The translations under genes and the position numbers were made by a program. The notes under the pieces were generated by a model. It saw only the letters and a program-made list of their open reading frames with translations, was not told where the DNA came from and did not search any database. A stretch of 64,000 nt of DNA from NCBI GenBank assembly GCA_963973915.1, contig CAXBBM010000006.1, positions 62,001 to 126,000 of the forward strand, in the 5' to 3' direction. Shown piece after piece: positions 1-11,213 of this stretch. Each line of letters starts with the position of its first letter. The stretch's first letter is position 1. The DNA comes from Polycyclovorans sp002706265. Its GTDB lineage: Bacteria; Pseudomonadota; Gammaproteobacteria; Nevskiales; Nevskiaceae.

Positions 1-773
1 AGCTCGGTGCCGTTGATGGCCTTCACCAGGTCACCCGGCTTGAGCCCTGCCGCATTGAACAACGCGCGGTCACGGCCCGGATAGATGCGGTAGCCCTGCA
101 TGTTGCCGCCCGGGGCGGAGGGCTGCACACGAAGATAGGTGCCCGCTTGCGTGGGGTCCTGCAGAATCTGGTCACGCACCGAGGACAGCTGCGGCAACAC
201 CACCGCGTCGCCCAGGTCGGGGCGTGCGTCCGGGGCGGCGGCGACGGTGGTGGCCGGCGCGTCTTTCTCCAACCGCAGCGTTTCCGGGCGACCCTGGCGC
301 ATGAGGATGACCCGGTCGGCAAAAATCTTGTCGAGGGTCACGCCGCGCACCACTTCCATGCCCACCGAGAACGGCGCCTCGTTGTCGCCGCCGGTGTTGA
401 TCAGGGCACGCGAGCCTTCGGGCGTATTGCCGAAGAGCAGGCCAATGAGCTTGAGGTTGAGCGTGGTTTCGGGGGCATCGGCCACGGCCTGGGCCTGGGC
501 ATTGGCCTCTGCCGTGCCGAACAGTTTGGCGCTGGCAATGGCGGCCAGATCAACCTGGGTCGATTGCGCGCCGCGCTCGCCGCTGGCGCTGACGCGCGGC
601 GGCTGCCACACCGACCCGCGGCCCACGGCGTGCCAGAACAGGCCGGCCAATTGCCAGCCGATCAGTAGGGCGAGCAGCAGGATGCTGCCGGGAACCAGCA
701 GGCGCTGGGCCCGCGGCCAGGCGGCAGACAGCTGCCTCGGCAGGGTCAGCGAGAGGGATTGGAGCGACGACAT
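1..773 (-). CDS. gspC: Type II secretion system protein GspC (3' end cut by window)
   Basis: Inner-membrane clamp protein of the type II secretion system, linking the inner-membrane platform to the outer-membrane secretin GspD. The frame read leftwards from ATG at 773 is open to the window edge. It starts MSSLQSLSLTLPRQLSAAWP and has one hydrophobic segment at about residues 25-47 (LLVPGSILLLALLIGWQLAG). A periplasmic homology region follows, with GLLFGNTPEGSRALINTGG. Near the window edge is the core of a PDZ domain, FNAAGLKPGDLVKAINGTE. This order (short cytoplasmic tail, one TM, HR domain, PDZ) is that of GspC. The rest of the gsp operon would lie to the left. Only the last PDZ residues are missing. 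The gene is divergent from clpS. Confidence 0.87.
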   Translation of the reverse strand, partial: MSSLQSLSLTLPRQLSAAWPRAQRLLVPGSILLLALLIGWQLAGLFWHAVGRGSVWQPPRVSASGERGAQSTQVDLAAIASAKLFGTAEANAQAQAVADAPETTLNLKLIGLLFGNTPEGSRALINTGGDNEAPFSVGMEVVRGVTLDKIFADRVILMRQGRPETLRLEKDAPATTVAAAPDARPDLGDAVVLPQLSSVRDQILQDPTQAGTYLRVQPSAPGGNMQGYRIYPGRDRALFNAAGLKPGDLVKAINGTE

Positions 774-1025
774 CGCGCGATCATACCTTGCGACTCCGTC
801 CAAGCTGATGTCACGGCGCCGGCCCGCGTGGGTGATAGGGTGAGGATGCGCGATCGGGCCGGGGCGCGAACCCTGCCAGATCACGTAGGTCTATTCCATT
901 CGGGGCTGCGGATGTGCCAGTCGGGCCCTCGACGCCGGCCCGTCTGGCCGGCGGCATCCGGACATTATCTAAGGAGAATTGTCTGGCGTTTCAGCGGCTG
1001 ATCACGACCCTGTGTCGGGTTGTGA

Positions 1026-1052
1026 TTGAATTGTCGGACTGCGCGCTAATAT
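1026..1052 (+). promoter_or_regulatory. Candidate clpS promoter in the 286-bp gspC/clpS intergenic region
   Basis: The gap 774-1059 between the divergent gspC and clpS genes holds no convincing ORF. TAATAT at 1047-1052 resembles a -10 box. TTGAAT at 1026-1031 could be a -35 box, but the 15-bp spacing is short; GATTGA at 1024-1029 gives 17 bp. Transcription from this -10 would start almost at the clpS ATG (1060), where I see no Shine-Dalgarno. A leaderless or near-leaderless clpS message is therefore possible. This is inferred from sequence only. Confidence 0.3.
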
Positions 1053-1059
1053 TGAAGCC

Positions 1060-1403
1060 ATGAGTCAGAAGCACACATTCCGCCCCATCGATAGCACCCC
1101 AGCCGGCAATGACGACGGCCTGGCCCTGCAGGACGCCAAGCCCAAACTCAAGCCGCCTCCTCAATACAAGGTGATCGTCGTCAACGACGATTACACCCCC
1201 ATGGAGTTTGTGGTCCAGGTTTTGCAACAGTTCTTTCAACACACCCGAGAACAGGCGGTGCAGATCATGTTGCATGTTCATACCCAGGGTCGTGGCGTGG
1301 CCGGCATCTTTCCGGCCGAGATCGCCGAGACCAAGACCGCACAGGTGAATGCGTTCGCGCGCAAGCACCAACACCCGCTACTCACCGTAATGGAGAAGGC
1401 CTG

Positions 1404-1404
<1 letters not shown>
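1060..1404 (+). CDS. clpS: ATP-dependent Clp protease adaptor ClpS
   Basis: Adaptor of 114 residues that recognises N-degrons (proteins beginning with Leu, Phe, Tyr or Trp) and delivers them to ClpAP. The family signature YKVIVVNDDYTPMEFVV lies at residues 37-53; the Asn-Asp pair and Met belong to the N-degron pocket. HVHTQGRGVAGIF follows at about residues 71-83, matching the ClpA-contact surface. The N-terminal 35 residues are the usual flexible tail. The stop codon overlaps the clpA start by one base (TGATG), so the two are translationally coupled. The bpt gene at 10482-11213 makes Leu-type N-degrons that ClpS would read, which joins two nearby loci in one pathway. Confidence 0.97.
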
Positions 1405-3686
<2,282 letters not shown>

Positions 3687-3728
3687 CGCGAGGTCTGATC
3701 AGGGCCCGAGGCTGGGGTCGGTAGAGAC

Positions 3729-3758
3729 AAAAAACCCGCTTGCGAGAGCGGGTTTTTT
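3729..3758. terminator. Bidirectional intrinsic terminator between clpA and infA
   Basis: Six A residues (3729-3734), stem CCCGCT (3735-3740), loop TGCGAG, stem AGCGGG (3747-3752), then six T residues (3753-3758). The symmetry lets it stop transcription from clpA on the plus strand and infA on the minus strand. Confidence 0.93.
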
Positions 3759-3768
3759 ATTGGGCGCG

Positions 3769-3987
3769 CTACTTGTCGCGAAAGGTGATGCGACCCTTGC
3801 TCAGGTCGTACGGCGTCAACTGCACCGTGACTTTGTCACCGGTGAGGATGCGGATGTAGTGCTTGCGCATTTTGCCGGAGATGTGTGCGGTCACAACGTG
3901 GCCGTTCTCCAGTTTGACGCGGAAGGTGGTGTTGGGAAGCGTGTCGGTGACGACACCCAACATCTCGATATGGTCTTCTTTCGACAT
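3769..3987 (-). CDS. infA: Translation initiation factor IF-1
   Basis: Small OB-fold protein of 72 residues that binds the 30S A site with IF-2 and IF-3 during initiation. It is full length and closely family-like: MSKEDHIEMLGVV, LPNTTFRVKLENGH, HISGKMRKHYIRILTGDKV and a C-terminal KGRITFRDK. Convergence with clpA-clpS is the order I recall from pseudomonads. The start is the first ATG of the frame and gives exactly the standard length. Confidence 0.98.
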   Translation of the reverse strand: MSKEDHIEMLGVVTDTLPNTTFRVKLENGHVVTAHISGKMRKHYIRILTGDKVTVQLTPYDLSKGRITFRDK

Positions 3988-4343
3988 CGTCTCTACAGCT
4001 GAAAAGGGCCGGCATTATCTGCGCTTGAGCGGCAACCGGCAACACGGCGCCTTTTTGTGTGCCGCCGCGTCGTCTGCGCAGGGGTCGGGGTGGGCACCCT
4101 GAACACCCCGCGCCCAGCCCCGTTTCGCGTTCGACGACGCGCCGCAAAAGCTGTCACGAGCCTGTCACCTTGCTTTCCTACCATGCCGGCGCTGGTCATG
4201 GCCGTTGGGGGTTTTGCAGGTCGATCAAACGGTCCAGCCCCCGGGTTCTCTGCTGCGACGCCCCCTGCAAACGGTGCGGCCTGGCCCACACGCTGTTGCC
4301 CAGTGAGGACGGCGTCTATTCCCTCACCTATGGATTTTGCGAC
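3988..4343. other. Divergent intergenic region infA / TonB receptor
   Basis: These 356 bp separate the infA start from the receptor ATG. The receptor frame stays open upstream to 4059, but that extension has no membrane-protein character, and the signal peptide begins at 4344. Promoters for both genes should lie here; I see no confident -35/-10 pair, hairpin or RNA. Confidence 0.4.
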
Positions 4344-7300
4344 ATGACGTTGTTTCCCAGGCTGTTCATCGGTTTTTTTGCGTTGATGGCCGTGTCGACC
4401 AGCCACGCGGCAGAACTGCTGGTCAATACCTTTCTTGAGGGCCGACCCTTCAGCGGGGTCGAGATCGAACTTGACGGCCGGCCGGTTGGTGAAACCGGCT
4501 CGAACGGCGAAGTCACCGTGGCGCTGTCCGCGGGCCGCCACGCGCTGGACCTGCTGAAGAACGGCATCCCCATGGCCGACTACAGCTTCTCGGTTGCCGA
4601 GGGCGAGAGCGCCGAGATCAGCGTCACGTTCGGTGATTTCACTTCAGACCCGGAATTCACGCTGGCCACCTTTGATGCCTCGGAACCCCGCGCCACCGAA
4701 GACGGCGTTCCCGGCACCATCGCCGGTGAAGTGTTGGGCGCCGGCGGGCAGCCCATCGTCGGGGCGCAGGTGCGGGTGGCCGAAACCGGTGCCAGCACGG
4801 TCACCGACGAAGAGGGCCTGTTCGAGCTGAGCCTGCCGCGCGGCGTGTACACCCTCATTGCCCAGCAGGAAGGCTTCAAGACCGTTGAGCGCCCCGATGT
4901 GCGCGTCGTGGCCAACATTGGCCTGGCGGCGACCATTCGCATGCAGCCCGAAATCGACCCGACCGCCCAAGCGGCCGAGGCGGCACCTGCGGCCGCCCCC
5001 GGCGCGGCCTATGACGAAGAAGTGGTCGTGTACGGGGTTTTTCGCAACGACAGCAGCGCCGCGACCGTCGAGAAATTTTCGGTGGCCATTACCGACGCGA
5101 TCAGCATCGACGATCTGTTGCGTTCCGGTGACAGTGATGTGGCATCGGCGCTGCGTCGGCTGGTCGGGGTGTCGGTCACCGACGGTCGCTATGCCGTGGT
5201 CCGCGGTCTGGATGGGCGCTACATCGCGGCGACGCTGAACGGCAATTTGATGCCGAGCACCGATCCCTTCCGTCGCGACGTGCAGCTCGACCTGTTCCCC
5301 GCCGACATCCTCAGTGGCATCCAGATTCAGAAAACCTTTTCGGCTGATCTGCCCGGCGACACCACCGGCGGCATCATCCGCATCGCCACCCGCGGCATGC
5401 CGGACGCGTACATCAACAAGCTCTCGGGCTCGCTTGGGGCGACCAGCGGGGTCACGGGCAAAGACGTCCAGACCTATTCGGGCGGGGATGACGACCGGCT
5501 GGGCTTTGACGACGGCACCCGCGAGCTGCCCGGCGTCGTGCGGGCCGTGTCCAACAACGGCCAGCAGATCAGCGTGTGTCAAATCGAAGGCCAGCAGGGT
5601 TGTGTACAGGCTTCTGAAGCCGCCGCTGCGGCCAATGCGCTGCCCAACACCTGGCGGCTGGGCAACGAGACGGCCGCGCCCAACTTTGACCTGACGTACA
5701 CCCTCGGCAACGTGTTCGAGCGCAGCACCGGCACGCTGGGGCTTTACGGCACGGCGTCTTACGGCCGCGAATACGCATCGGAACTCGACGGTCGGGTGGA
5801 CGACAGCCGCACCCTGAGCGACCGCGATCGCGACTCGGTCAACACGCTGCTCAACGGCTACTTCGTGGTCGCGTTCAAGTCCCAGAACGATTGGGAAGTG
5901 TCGAGCAAGACCATGGTGTTGCGCGACACCGAAGACACCACCACCTTCGAGCGCGGCACCGACAAGGTTGAAGACCAGGATTTCAGCGAGACCACCCTGT
6001 CGTGGATCGAGCGGCAGTTCATTGCCCAGCAGGTCGAGGGCAAGGCCCTGTTCTTTGCTGATGACGCCGGTGAGGGGCACGAGCTGGCCTGGCGGATCGG
6101 CTACTCGCAAACGGATCGCTACGCGCCCGATCGCCGCAGCTACCGCACGCGCGGGCCGTTGGTCGATCTGGGGTCGGTGCAGCGCAGTTATTCCGACCTC
6201 ACCGAAGAGGGCCTCGACCTGGGCCTCGACTACACCCTTCCCTACACCCGGCAGTGGGGCGCGCAGGAAGTCTTTGGCAACCTCCGCTTTGGCGTACTGG
6301 CGAATCGACGTGATCGCGACACCGAGCTGATTCGTCTCGGCTATCAGATTCGCAGCGGCGGGCCGGCGCTGGATCAGAACATCGAAGACGTTCTGGCGCC
6401 CGAAAACTTCGAAGCGGACGGGATTCGACTCATCTCCCGCACCGCACCGACCGACTCTTACACCGCCGAACAGATGGCGACCGCCGCCTATCTGTCGGCC
6501 GAGGCCAATCTGGGCACCGCCTGGACCGTGGTCGCGGGCCTTCGTCAGGACCGGTACGAGGTGGATCTGGAGTACCCCAACGCCACCACCGTGCCGCCGG
6601 GCAATCTCGACTCGAACGAACTGCTGCCGGCATTGGCCATGATCTATCGGCCGCAGGCGCAGTGGCAGTTGCGCCTGGGGTACAGCGCCACGGTGTCGCG
6701 CCCGAACATCACCGAAATCTCGCGTTCGCGGTTCTATGACGAGAACGACCGCCTGTTCTTCGGCGGCTGCGAATCGAGCACCCAGACGGAGTGTCTGCCT
6801 TCGTTCATCGACAACTTCGATGCGCGCGCCGAGTACTACTTTGGTGATAACGACAGCGTCTCGATTGCGTTCTTCTACAAAGAGATCGATGACCCGCTGG
6901 AAGTGTCCCTGCCGCAGGCCAGTGGCAGCGCCAACATCGGTTCGTTTGCGTTCTCCAACGGCGATTCAGCCACCATCGAAGGCATCGAGATCGACGCGGT
7001 GAAGACCTTCCTGTCTCGGGAGGACTACTCACTGCAGGTGAGTGGCAACGTCGCGTTCATCGACTCCAAGACCGAGCTCTCAGCCGCAGCGGCCCAGCAG
7101 GAAGGCACCGGTTCGCGGGATCTGCAAGGGCAGTCTCCGTTGTTGGCGAACCTGCAATTGAGCCTGGACCACTTTGCCTGGAACCAGAAGTTCACCCTGC
7201 TGGTGAACCACTTCGATGACCGGATTGACCGCGCCGCGCGCGGCGCCCTCGACAGCATCTTCGAGGCGGCACGGACCACGGTCAATTTCAGCTACGAGAA

Positions 7301-7448
7301 GGGCATCACCGAGCAGTCCACGCTCACCTTGCGGGCCAAAAACCTGCTCGACGAAGACATCACCTTCACACAGAACGGCCGCGTCATCGAAAGGTGGCGC
7401 GACGGGGTGGAGTTCTCACTGGGCTACTCGTGGGATTTCGCCATCTGA
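4344..7448 (+). CDS. TonB-dependent outer-membrane receptor with two N-terminal carboxypeptidase-regulatory-like domains
   Basis: Outer-membrane gated channel of 1034 residues. ATG at 4344 was chosen over the longer frame because it starts a clean signal peptide (MTLFPRLFIGFFALMAVSTS, cleavage after AHA). Two beta-sandwich segments of the CarboxypepD_reg type follow, at about residues 24-100 and 125-205; the second has GEVLGAGGQPIVGAQVRVAE and GVYTLIAQQEGFKTVE. The plug domain is at about 240-370, with ALRRLVGVSV, RGLDGRYIAATLNGNLMP and DTTGGIIRIATRG. A long beta-barrel completes the protein. The terminus WDFAI lacks the usual final Phe. The substrate cannot be read from sequence. The next gene encodes a lipoprotein only 139 bp downstream on the same strand, so the two probably act together. 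Confidence 0.88.
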   Translation: MTLFPRLFIGFFALMAVSTSHAAELLVNTFLEGRPFSGVEIELDGRPVGETGSNGEVTVALSAGRHALDLLKNGIPMADYSFSVAEGESAEISVTFGDFTSDPEFTLATFDASEPRATEDGVPGTIAGEVLGAGGQPIVGAQVRVAETGASTVTDEEGLFELSLPRGVYTLIAQQEGFKTVERPDVRVVANIGLAATIRMQPEIDPTAQAAEAAPAAAPGAAYDEEVVVYGVFRNDSSAATVEKFSVAITDAISIDDLLRSGDSDVASALRRLVGVSVTDGRYAVVRGLDGRYIAATLNGNLMPSTDPFRRDVQLDLFPADILSGIQIQKTFSADLPGDTTGGIIRIATRGMPDAYINKLSGSLGATSGVTGKDVQTYSGGDDDRLGFDDGTRELPGVVRAVSNNGQQISVCQIEGQQGCVQASEAAAAANALPNTWRLGNETAAPNFDLTYTLGNVFERSTGTLGLYGTASYGREYASELDGRVDDSRTLSDRDRDSVNTLLNGYFVVAFKSQNDWEVSSKTMVLRDTEDTTTFERGTDKVEDQDFSETTLSWIERQFIAQQVEGKALFFADDAGEGHELAWRIGYSQTDRYAPDRRSYRTRGPLVDLGSVQRSYSDLTEEGLDLGLDYTLPYTRQWGAQEVFGNLRFGVLANRRDRDTELIRLGYQIRSGGPALDQNIEDVLAPENFEADGIRLISRTAPTDSYTAEQMATAAYLSAEANLGTAWTVVAGLRQDRYEVDLEYPNATTVPPGNLDSNELLPALAMIYRPQAQWQLRLGYSATVSRPNITEISRSRFYDENDRLFFGGCESSTQTECLPSFIDNFDARAEYYFGDNDSVSIAFFYKEIDDPLEVSLPQASGSANIGSFAFSNGDSATIEGIEIDAVKTFLSREDYSLQVSGNVAFIDSKTELSAAAAQQEGTGSRDLQGQSPLLANLQLSLDHFAWNQKFTLLVNHFDDRIDRAARGALDSIFEAARTTVNFSYEKGITEQSTLTLRAKNLLDEDITFTQNGRVIERWRDGVEFSLGYSWDFAI

Positions 7449-7587
7449 GCCGCTACGGCTCGACTGTCGGCGCCGCAACGCGCGGGCAGGTGAAAAGCAG
7501 GTCGAGACTGGCCTGCGTTTGCGGTATGGGCCCTTGCGGGCACCAGAACACAGGCAGTCTTTTAACCATCACAAGGGCACTTACACC

Positions 7588-10383
7588 ATGAAAGTCAAAC
7601 TCTTATCGGTCATCGCAGCCGCGGGCATCATGCTCAGCGCCTGCAGTGACAGCAACGACGGTGGCGGGGATGTGAACCCGTCTCCGACCCCCTCACCCTC
7701 GGTCTCTCCGAGCCCCTCGCCTTCGGTCACCCCGACGCCGCCGCCGAATCCGCAAGAGCCTGATTTTGTCAGCTGCTCCGGTACGGTCTGCACCCTGATC
7801 GGCCTGGTGGATGAGGACTACACCCTAGACGCCGCGCGCCAGTGGCAGATCAGCGGCGTTGTTCGCGTCGGTGAGGGCAATGCGGTGCTCGCCAATGACG
7901 CGGCCGTCAATGCCGTCAAGGATGCCGGCGTCACCCTGACCGTCGAGCCCGGCGTGCACGTGCGCGCGTTCGACGATGCCTCATTGCTCGTCACCCGCGG
8001 CTCCAAGCTGATGGCCGAGGGCACCCGCGCCAACCCCATCACCTTCAGCAGCCTTGACGCTGATTTTGATGATCTTGGCGAATGGGGCGGCGTGGTGATT
8101 CAGGGTTTTGCCCCGCAGTTTGGCGGCGGCAACACCGGCCCCTGCTTCGGCACGGGCACCGTCTGCAACGTTGAAGGCGAAGGCGGCGACTTCATTGGCG
8201 CCTTTGGCGGCAACGACCCGGCGGACAACAGCGGTGTGCTGCGCTACGTGCGCATTGCTGAAGGCGGTCTGATTGCAGGCCCCAACAACGAAGTCAACGG
8301 CCTGACCCTGCAGGGCGTGGGCCACGGCACGCAGCTTGAGTTCATCCAGGTTCACAACAACCTCGACGATGGCATCGAATGGTTTGGCGGCACCGTCAAC
8401 CTGCGTTATGCCGTTCTGACCGGCAACGACGACGACGACCTCGACTACGACGAAGGCTACAAAGGCAACATTCAGTACGCCATCATCAAGAAGAGCGACA
8501 ACCCCGCCCCGCAAGGCAGCAACGACCCGCGCGGCATTGAAGCCAACAGCTCCGACAGCGACTACGTGCCGCAGACCGAAGCCGTGATTGCCAACGTCCT
8601 GCTGCTGGGCGGCGCAGTGAACAACGCCACCGGTGCTGAACAGCCGGGCATGCGTCTTCGCGGCTCGGTGACCACGTCGATCTTCAACTCGGCGGTGAAC
8701 GGCTTCAACACGGGCTGCATCCGTATTGACGACTCCGACACCAACGGCGACAGCGCGGTGGACTCGTTCTCGGTGGTCAACCTGACCAACGTGATCGGCA
8801 ACTGCACCGACGGTTTCTATGACAAACGCAACGCTGACAGCGAAAGCAATGCGGTAGCCGCGACGTTCTCGGTGGACAACGCACTGGCCATTGCTGAAGC
8901 CGTCGGTCAGCTTGGCGCCGCACCCACGGTCACCGCGGTGGCCAACGGTTCCAGCTTCCAGTTCGATGCGACCAACTACATCGGCGCCGTTGCGCCGGGT
9001 ACCGACGAAGCCGATGCCTGGTGGGCGGGTTGGACGATTCCCGGCTCGCTGGGTGAAGTCGTGGAGCCCGTGGTGGCTGCGGACTTCGTGAGCTGCAACG
9101 CGGCCGAAACCCAGTGCACGGTGACCGGTCTGATCGATCAGGACTACACCTTCGTGCGTGGCGTGCAGTGGATCCTCGACGACGTGGTGCAGGTCGGAGA
9201 AGGCAATGTGGTGCTCGCCAATGACGCGGCCGTCAATGCCGTCAAGGATGCCGGCGTGACCCTCACCATCCGCTCGGGTGTTGATGTGCGTGCTTTGGAT
9301 GACGCCAGCCTTCTGGTCACCCGTGGCTCCAAGTTGATGGCCGAGGGCACCCGCGCCAACCCCATCACCTTCAGCAGCCTTGACGCTGATTTTGATGATC
9401 TTGGCGAATGGGGCGGCGTGGTGATTCAGGGTTTTGCCCCGCAGTTTGGCGGCGGCAACACCGGCCCCTGCTTCGGCACGGGCACCGTCTGCAACGTTGA
9501 AGGCGAAGGCGGCGACTTCATTGGCGCCTTTGGCGGCAACGACCCGGCGGACAACAGCGGTGTGCTGCGCTACGTGCGCATTGCTGAAGGCGGTCTGATT
9601 GCAGGCCCCAACAACGAAGTCAACGGCCTGACCCTGCAGGGCGTGGGCCACGGCACGCAGCTTGAGTTCATCCAGGTTCACAACAACCTCGACGATGGCA
9701 TCGAATGGTTTGGCGGCACCGTCAACCTGCGTTATGCCGTTCTGACCGGCAACGACGACGACGACCTCGACTACGACGAAGGCTACAAAGGCAACATTCA
9801 GTACGCCATCATCAAGAAGAGCGACAACCCCGCCCCGCAAGGCAGCAACGACCCGCGCGGCATTGAAGCCAACAGCTCCGACAGCGACTACGTGCCGCAG
9901 ACCGAAGCCGTGATTGCCAACGTCCTGCTGCTGGGCGGCGCAGTGAACAACGCCACCGGTGCTGAACAGCCGGGCATGCGTCTTCGCGGCTCGGTGACCA
10001 CGTCGATCTTCAACTCGGCGGTGAACGGCTTCAACACGGGCTGCATCCGTATTGACGACTCCGACACCAACGGCGACAGCGCGGTGGACTCGTTCTCGGT
10101 GGTCAACCTGACCAACGTGATCGGCAACTGCACCGACGGTTTCTATGACAAACGCAACGCTGACAGCGAAAGCAATGCGGTAGCCGCGACGTTCTCGGTG
10201 GACAACGCACTGGCCATTGCTGAAGCCGTCGGTCAGCTTGGCGCCGCACCCACGGTCACCGCGGTGGCCAACGGTTCCAGCTTCCAGTTCGATGCGACCA
10301 ACTACATCGGCGCCGTCGCGCCGGGTACGGCCGCCAATGAAGCATGGTGGGCCGACTGGACCCTCCCGGGCAGCGTGCAGTAA
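7588..10383 (+). CDS. Large lipoprotein with two near-identical ~440-residue repeats
   Basis: Predicted lipoprotein of 931 residues. It starts MKVKLLSVIAAAGIMLSACS, with lipobox LSAC and lipidated Cys at about residue 19. A Ser/Pro/Thr spacer follows (residues 31-58, PSPTPSPS-type). Two copies of one domain come next, at about 59-490 and 498-931. Each has a short cysteine-containing lead (DFVSC...C), a strand-rich repeat section like a parallel beta-helix (GEWGGVVIQG, GLTLQGVGHGTQLEFIQVHNN, DDGIEWFGGTVNLRYAVLTG), and an Asp-rich loop GNDDDDLDYDEGYKG (near 279 and 721) that could bind calcium. Similar proteins occur next to TonB receptors and in Bacteroidetes, but I know no assigned function. 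It probably sits on the outer membrane as the receptor's partner. It ends in a strong terminator. Confidence 0.82.
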   Translation: MKVKLLSVIAAAGIMLSACSDSNDGGGDVNPSPTPSPSVSPSPSPSVTPTPPPNPQEPDFVSCSGTVCTLIGLVDEDYTLDAARQWQISGVVRVGEGNAVLANDAAVNAVKDAGVTLTVEPGVHVRAFDDASLLVTRGSKLMAEGTRANPITFSSLDADFDDLGEWGGVVIQGFAPQFGGGNTGPCFGTGTVCNVEGEGGDFIGAFGGNDPADNSGVLRYVRIAEGGLIAGPNNEVNGLTLQGVGHGTQLEFIQVHNNLDDGIEWFGGTVNLRYAVLTGNDDDDLDYDEGYKGNIQYAIIKKSDNPAPQGSNDPRGIEANSSDSDYVPQTEAVIANVLLLGGAVNNATGAEQPGMRLRGSVTTSIFNSAVNGFNTGCIRIDDSDTNGDSAVDSFSVVNLTNVIGNCTDGFYDKRNADSESNAVAATFSVDNALAIAEAVGQLGAAPTVTAVANGSSFQFDATNYIGAVAPGTDEADAWWAGWTIPGSLGEVVEPVVAADFVSCNAAETQCTVTGLIDQDYTFVRGVQWILDDVVQVGEGNVVLANDAAVNAVKDAGVTLTIRSGVDVRALDDASLLVTRGSKLMAEGTRANPITFSSLDADFDDLGEWGGVVIQGFAPQFGGGNTGPCFGTGTVCNVEGEGGDFIGAFGGNDPADNSGVLRYVRIAEGGLIAGPNNEVNGLTLQGVGHGTQLEFIQVHNNLDDGIEWFGGTVNLRYAVLTGNDDDDLDYDEGYKGNIQYAIIKKSDNPAPQGSNDPRGIEANSSDSDYVPQTEAVIANVLLLGGAVNNATGAEQPGMRLRGSVTTSIFNSAVNGFNTGCIRIDDSDTNGDSAVDSFSVVNLTNVIGNCTDGFYDKRNADSESNAVAATFSVDNALAIAEAVGQLGAAPTVTAVANGSSFQFDATNYIGAVAPGTAANEAWWADWTLPGSVQ
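8009..8990 (+). repeat. Long direct repeat, copy 1 (within lipoprotein gene)
   Basis: By eye, about 980 bp are identical to the second copy starting 1326 bp downstream. The first difference to the right is T at 8991 against C at 10317. To the left, differences appear at 8001 and 8008 and become frequent towards the domain start. The 1326-bp period is exactly 442 codons, so the reading frame is kept. Confidence 0.93.
9335..10316 (+). repeat. Long direct repeat, copy 2 (within lipoprotein gene)
   Basis: Second copy of the ~980-bp identical core. The sequence left of it (9090-9330) is clearly related to the first copy but diverged (for example ...TIRSGVDVRALDD against ...TVEPGVHVRAFDD). Diverged edges around an identical core suggest later gene conversion. 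Confidence 0.93.
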
Positions 10384-10402
10384 GCCCTCGCAGTGCGGTA
10401 CG

Positions 10403-10432
10403 AAAAACGGCGACCTTCGGGTCGCCGTTTTT
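10403..10432 (+). terminator. Intrinsic terminator after lipoprotein gene
   Basis: Stem CGGCGACC (10408-10415), stable TTCG tetraloop, stem GGTCGCCG (10420-10427) and five T residues. A-tract 10403-10407 in front makes it symmetric, so it may also stop transcription of bpt from the other side. Confidence 0.93.
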
Positions 10433-10481
10433 GTTGTGGTGCCTGCGTGACCGCTGGGCAAAGGCTGCGCCGCGGGGACCT

Positions 10482-11213
10482 TCAGATGCGCGTATGCGCC
10501 GGATCAAACACGCGCCAGAGGCCGCCCGAGAACACTTCCAGCGGCTGGTACTGGCGCTTGTAGTCCATCTTGCGGCTGCCGGGCACCCAGTAGCCCAGGT
10601 ACACATGCGGCAGCTCGGCGCTGCGGGCATATTCGAGGGCCTGCAGCACGGCGTGGTTGCCGAGGCCGCGTTGGGTCTGGTCGGGCCGGTAGCAGGTGTA
10701 CACCGCCGACAGGGAGGCCGGCAGCCGGTCGATCACCGAAAACGCGAGCAAGGTATCGCCCTGCCAGTACTCCCAGATCTGCACTTCCAGCCAGGCGCAC
10801 TGCAAAAAGGTGTCGAAGGCTTCGCGGTTGTCCGGCTCCATGCCGCCGTCTTCGTGGCGGTCGCGCAGGTAGTGGCGGTACAGCTCGAAATGACGGTCCT
10901 GCAGCCGCGATTCGATGCGCAGGGTCAGGTCGCTGTTCTGCTTCTGGCACCGGCGCTGTGAGCGATTGGGCCGGAACGACGAGACGGGAATGCGCGCCGG
11001 TATGCACAACTGGCAGTGCTGGCAGTACGGCCGGTACACGTGGCCGCCACTGCGGCGAAAGCCCTGTTCCAGCAACCAGCTGTAACGGGTGGCGCTCATC
11101 GAGATCGCCGGGTCGATGTAGGCGTTGCGCGCGTTGCGGTCGGGCAGATAACCACAGCGATGCTCGGGGCTCAGAAACAGGCTGAAGCGTTCGGGTGGCC
11201 GCATCGGGTTCAT
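10482..11213 (-). CDS. bpt: Aspartate/glutamate leucyltransferase Bpt
   Basis: Transfers leucine from Leu-tRNA to proteins with N-terminal Asp or Glu, creating N-degrons for ClpS/ClpAP. It has 243 residues, the usual size. Family features: SPEHRCGYLPDRNARNAYIDP near the N-terminus, the Cys cluster YCQHCQLCIPARIPV, RSQRRCQKQNSDL, and the C-terminal YLGYWVPGSRKMDYKRQYQP that also marks eukaryotic ATE enzymes. The frame extends upstream, but ATG at 11213 starts the conserved block and overlaps the aat stop by four bases (ATGA), so that start is chosen. The aat-bpt pairing is classic and co-locates two aminoacyl-tRNA-protein transferases. Confidence 0.95.
   Translation of the reverse strand: MNPMRPPERFSLFLSPEHRCGYLPDRNARNAYIDPAISMSATRYSWLLEQGFRRSGGHVYRPYCQHCQLCIPARIPVSSFRPNRSQRRCQKQNSDLTLRIESRLQDRHFELYRHYLRDRHEDGGMEPDNREAFDTFLQCAWLEVQIWEYWQGDTLLAFSVIDRLPASLSAVYTCYRPDQTQRGLGNHAVLQALEYARSAELPHVYLGYWVPGSRKMDYKRQYQPLEVFSGGLWRVFDPAHTRI

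Noticed and set aside
4644..6110. 488-codon minus-strand frame inside the TonB receptor gene
   Set aside because: Antisense shadow; no recognisable fold.
7981..10461. 826-codon open frame on the minus strand across the duplicated lipoprotein
   Set aside because: Antisense shadow in G+C-rich DNA; it repeats because the sense gene repeats, has low-complexity Val/Ala/His composition and no ribosome-binding site.
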